Positions 63,790-64,000 of a stretch of 64,000 bases of DNA are shown in pieces (positions within the stretch are counted from its first letter, which is position 1; the number at the start of each line of letters is the position of its first letter). The notes under the pieces were generated by a model. It was not told where the DNA came from. It did not search any database and worked only from the letters and a program-made list of their open reading frames with translations. Origin of the DNA: Parahalioglobus pacificus (GTDB lineage Bacteria; Pseudomonadota; Gammaproteobacteria; Pseudomonadales; Halieaceae); contig NZ_BMYM01000001.1 of NCBI RefSeq assembly GCF_014652275.1, forward strand, positions 1,054,001 through 1,118,000. The letters run 5' to 3'. Made by a program: the position numbers and the translations under genes.

Positions 63790-63807
63790 TTGGGGCCAAG
63801 AGCAGAC
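63790..63807. repeat. array repeat copy j
   Basis: TTGGGGCCAAGAGCAGAC, last copy before the window edge. It ends two bases before the stop codon of the partial gene at the right edge. Confidence 0.55.
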
Positions 63808-63809
63808 AT

Positions 63810-64000
63810 CTAAAAAGATTCACCATGACGCCACAATTGAATTTTCGCCACAAGTGCGAGGCCAACTAAATACCCGGCACTTCCGAGCAGCGTGAAGAAT
63901 GATGCTGGCTCTATGTTCTGTAGATATAGTGATTTGAGTACCTGTCCCACACCTATGCTTAGCCCAAATACCATTGAAAGGTAACACCACCAGAAAAAAT
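63810..64000 (-). CDS. membrane protein, 3' part only (5' end outside window)
   Basis: Reading on the - strand from the window edge gives 62 residues and a TAG stop at 63810. The product has two hydrophobic stretches (YLSMVFGLSIGVGQVL and SFFTLLGSAGYLVGLALVAK) and a short charged end, LWRHGESF. No family could be assigned from the fragment. It is the tenth repeat-bounded unit of the array, which evidently continues past the window. Confidence 0.6.
   Translation of the reverse strand, partial: FFWWCYLSMVFGLSIGVGQVLKSLYLQNIEPASFFTLLGSAGYLVGLALVAKIQLWRHGESF

Overview
The window looks like a chromosome segment from a marine gammaproteobacterium, most likely of the Cellvibrionales/Halieaceae kind. 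That placement is inference. It rests on the ftsK-lolA-rarA-crcB-serS-cysG gene order, the protein families present, and the G+C-rich codon use of the left third. The composition becomes visibly more AT-rich and patchy to the right, where the content is accessory.

Region by region. Positions 1-6771 hold the housekeeping run: the end of ftsK, then lolA, rarA, crcB, serS and cysG on the + strand. Positions 6785-13115 hold four envelope or proteolysis genes on the - strand: a tail-specific protease, a DUF6702 secreted protein, an M1 metallopeptidase and an outer-membrane beta-barrel. Positions 13235-17385 hold a sugar-type catabolic cluster (Gfo/Idh/MocA oxidoreductase, TIM-barrel isomerase/epimerase, MFS transporter) and a nitrobindin-like protein. 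Positions 17458-28795 carry mixed metabolic and membrane genes: a CmcJ-like oxygenase, pterin dehydratase, an ABA4-like membrane pair, a secreted Ntn amidase, a lipoprotein amidohydrolase, a small DUF5993 protein coupled to DsbB, a lipoprotein NAD(P)-binding protein, a cytochrome P450, and an SDR with an apparent signal peptide.

Positions 29743-40444 form a defence and mobility island. It contains a complete four-gene type II CBASS operon (patatin effector capV, CD-NTase, E2-E1 cap2, JAMM protease cap3), a tyrosine recombinase, and a Tn7-like tnsA-tnsB-tnsC-tniQ transposition module. In CBASS, the cyclase senses phage and makes a cyclic nucleotide. Cap2 and Cap3 add and remove conjugates on the cyclase, and the nucleotide activates the membrane-degrading phospholipase. 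About 1.3 kb of gene-poor DNA with transposase debris follows.

Positions 41722-48930 are a - strand operon around a 2058-residue secreted SpvB/RHS protein. Its variable tip is a DUF4329-type domain, and a small secreted protein overlaps its stop. Positions 49497-52798 are sparse and hold a membrane protein and two orphan MbcA/ParS/Xre-type antitoxin-like genes without a recognisable RES toxin. Positions 52799-56382 hold a CPA1 antiporter, a Cds1-like PLP enzyme, a TRIC channel and a small membrane protein.

From 56678 to the right edge every gene is short and on the - strand. From 57327 onward each gene, or gene pair, is followed at its 3' side by one copy of a palindromic repeat (core GGGGCCAA-AGCGGAC). 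The result is a cassette-like array. It includes a DUF1772 gene broken by one in-frame stop, two tandem paralogous membrane proteins, a TPR-type lipoprotein, VOC, GNAT and DinB proteins, and a zinc-ribbon protein. This array and the RHS operon are the least explained parts of the window.
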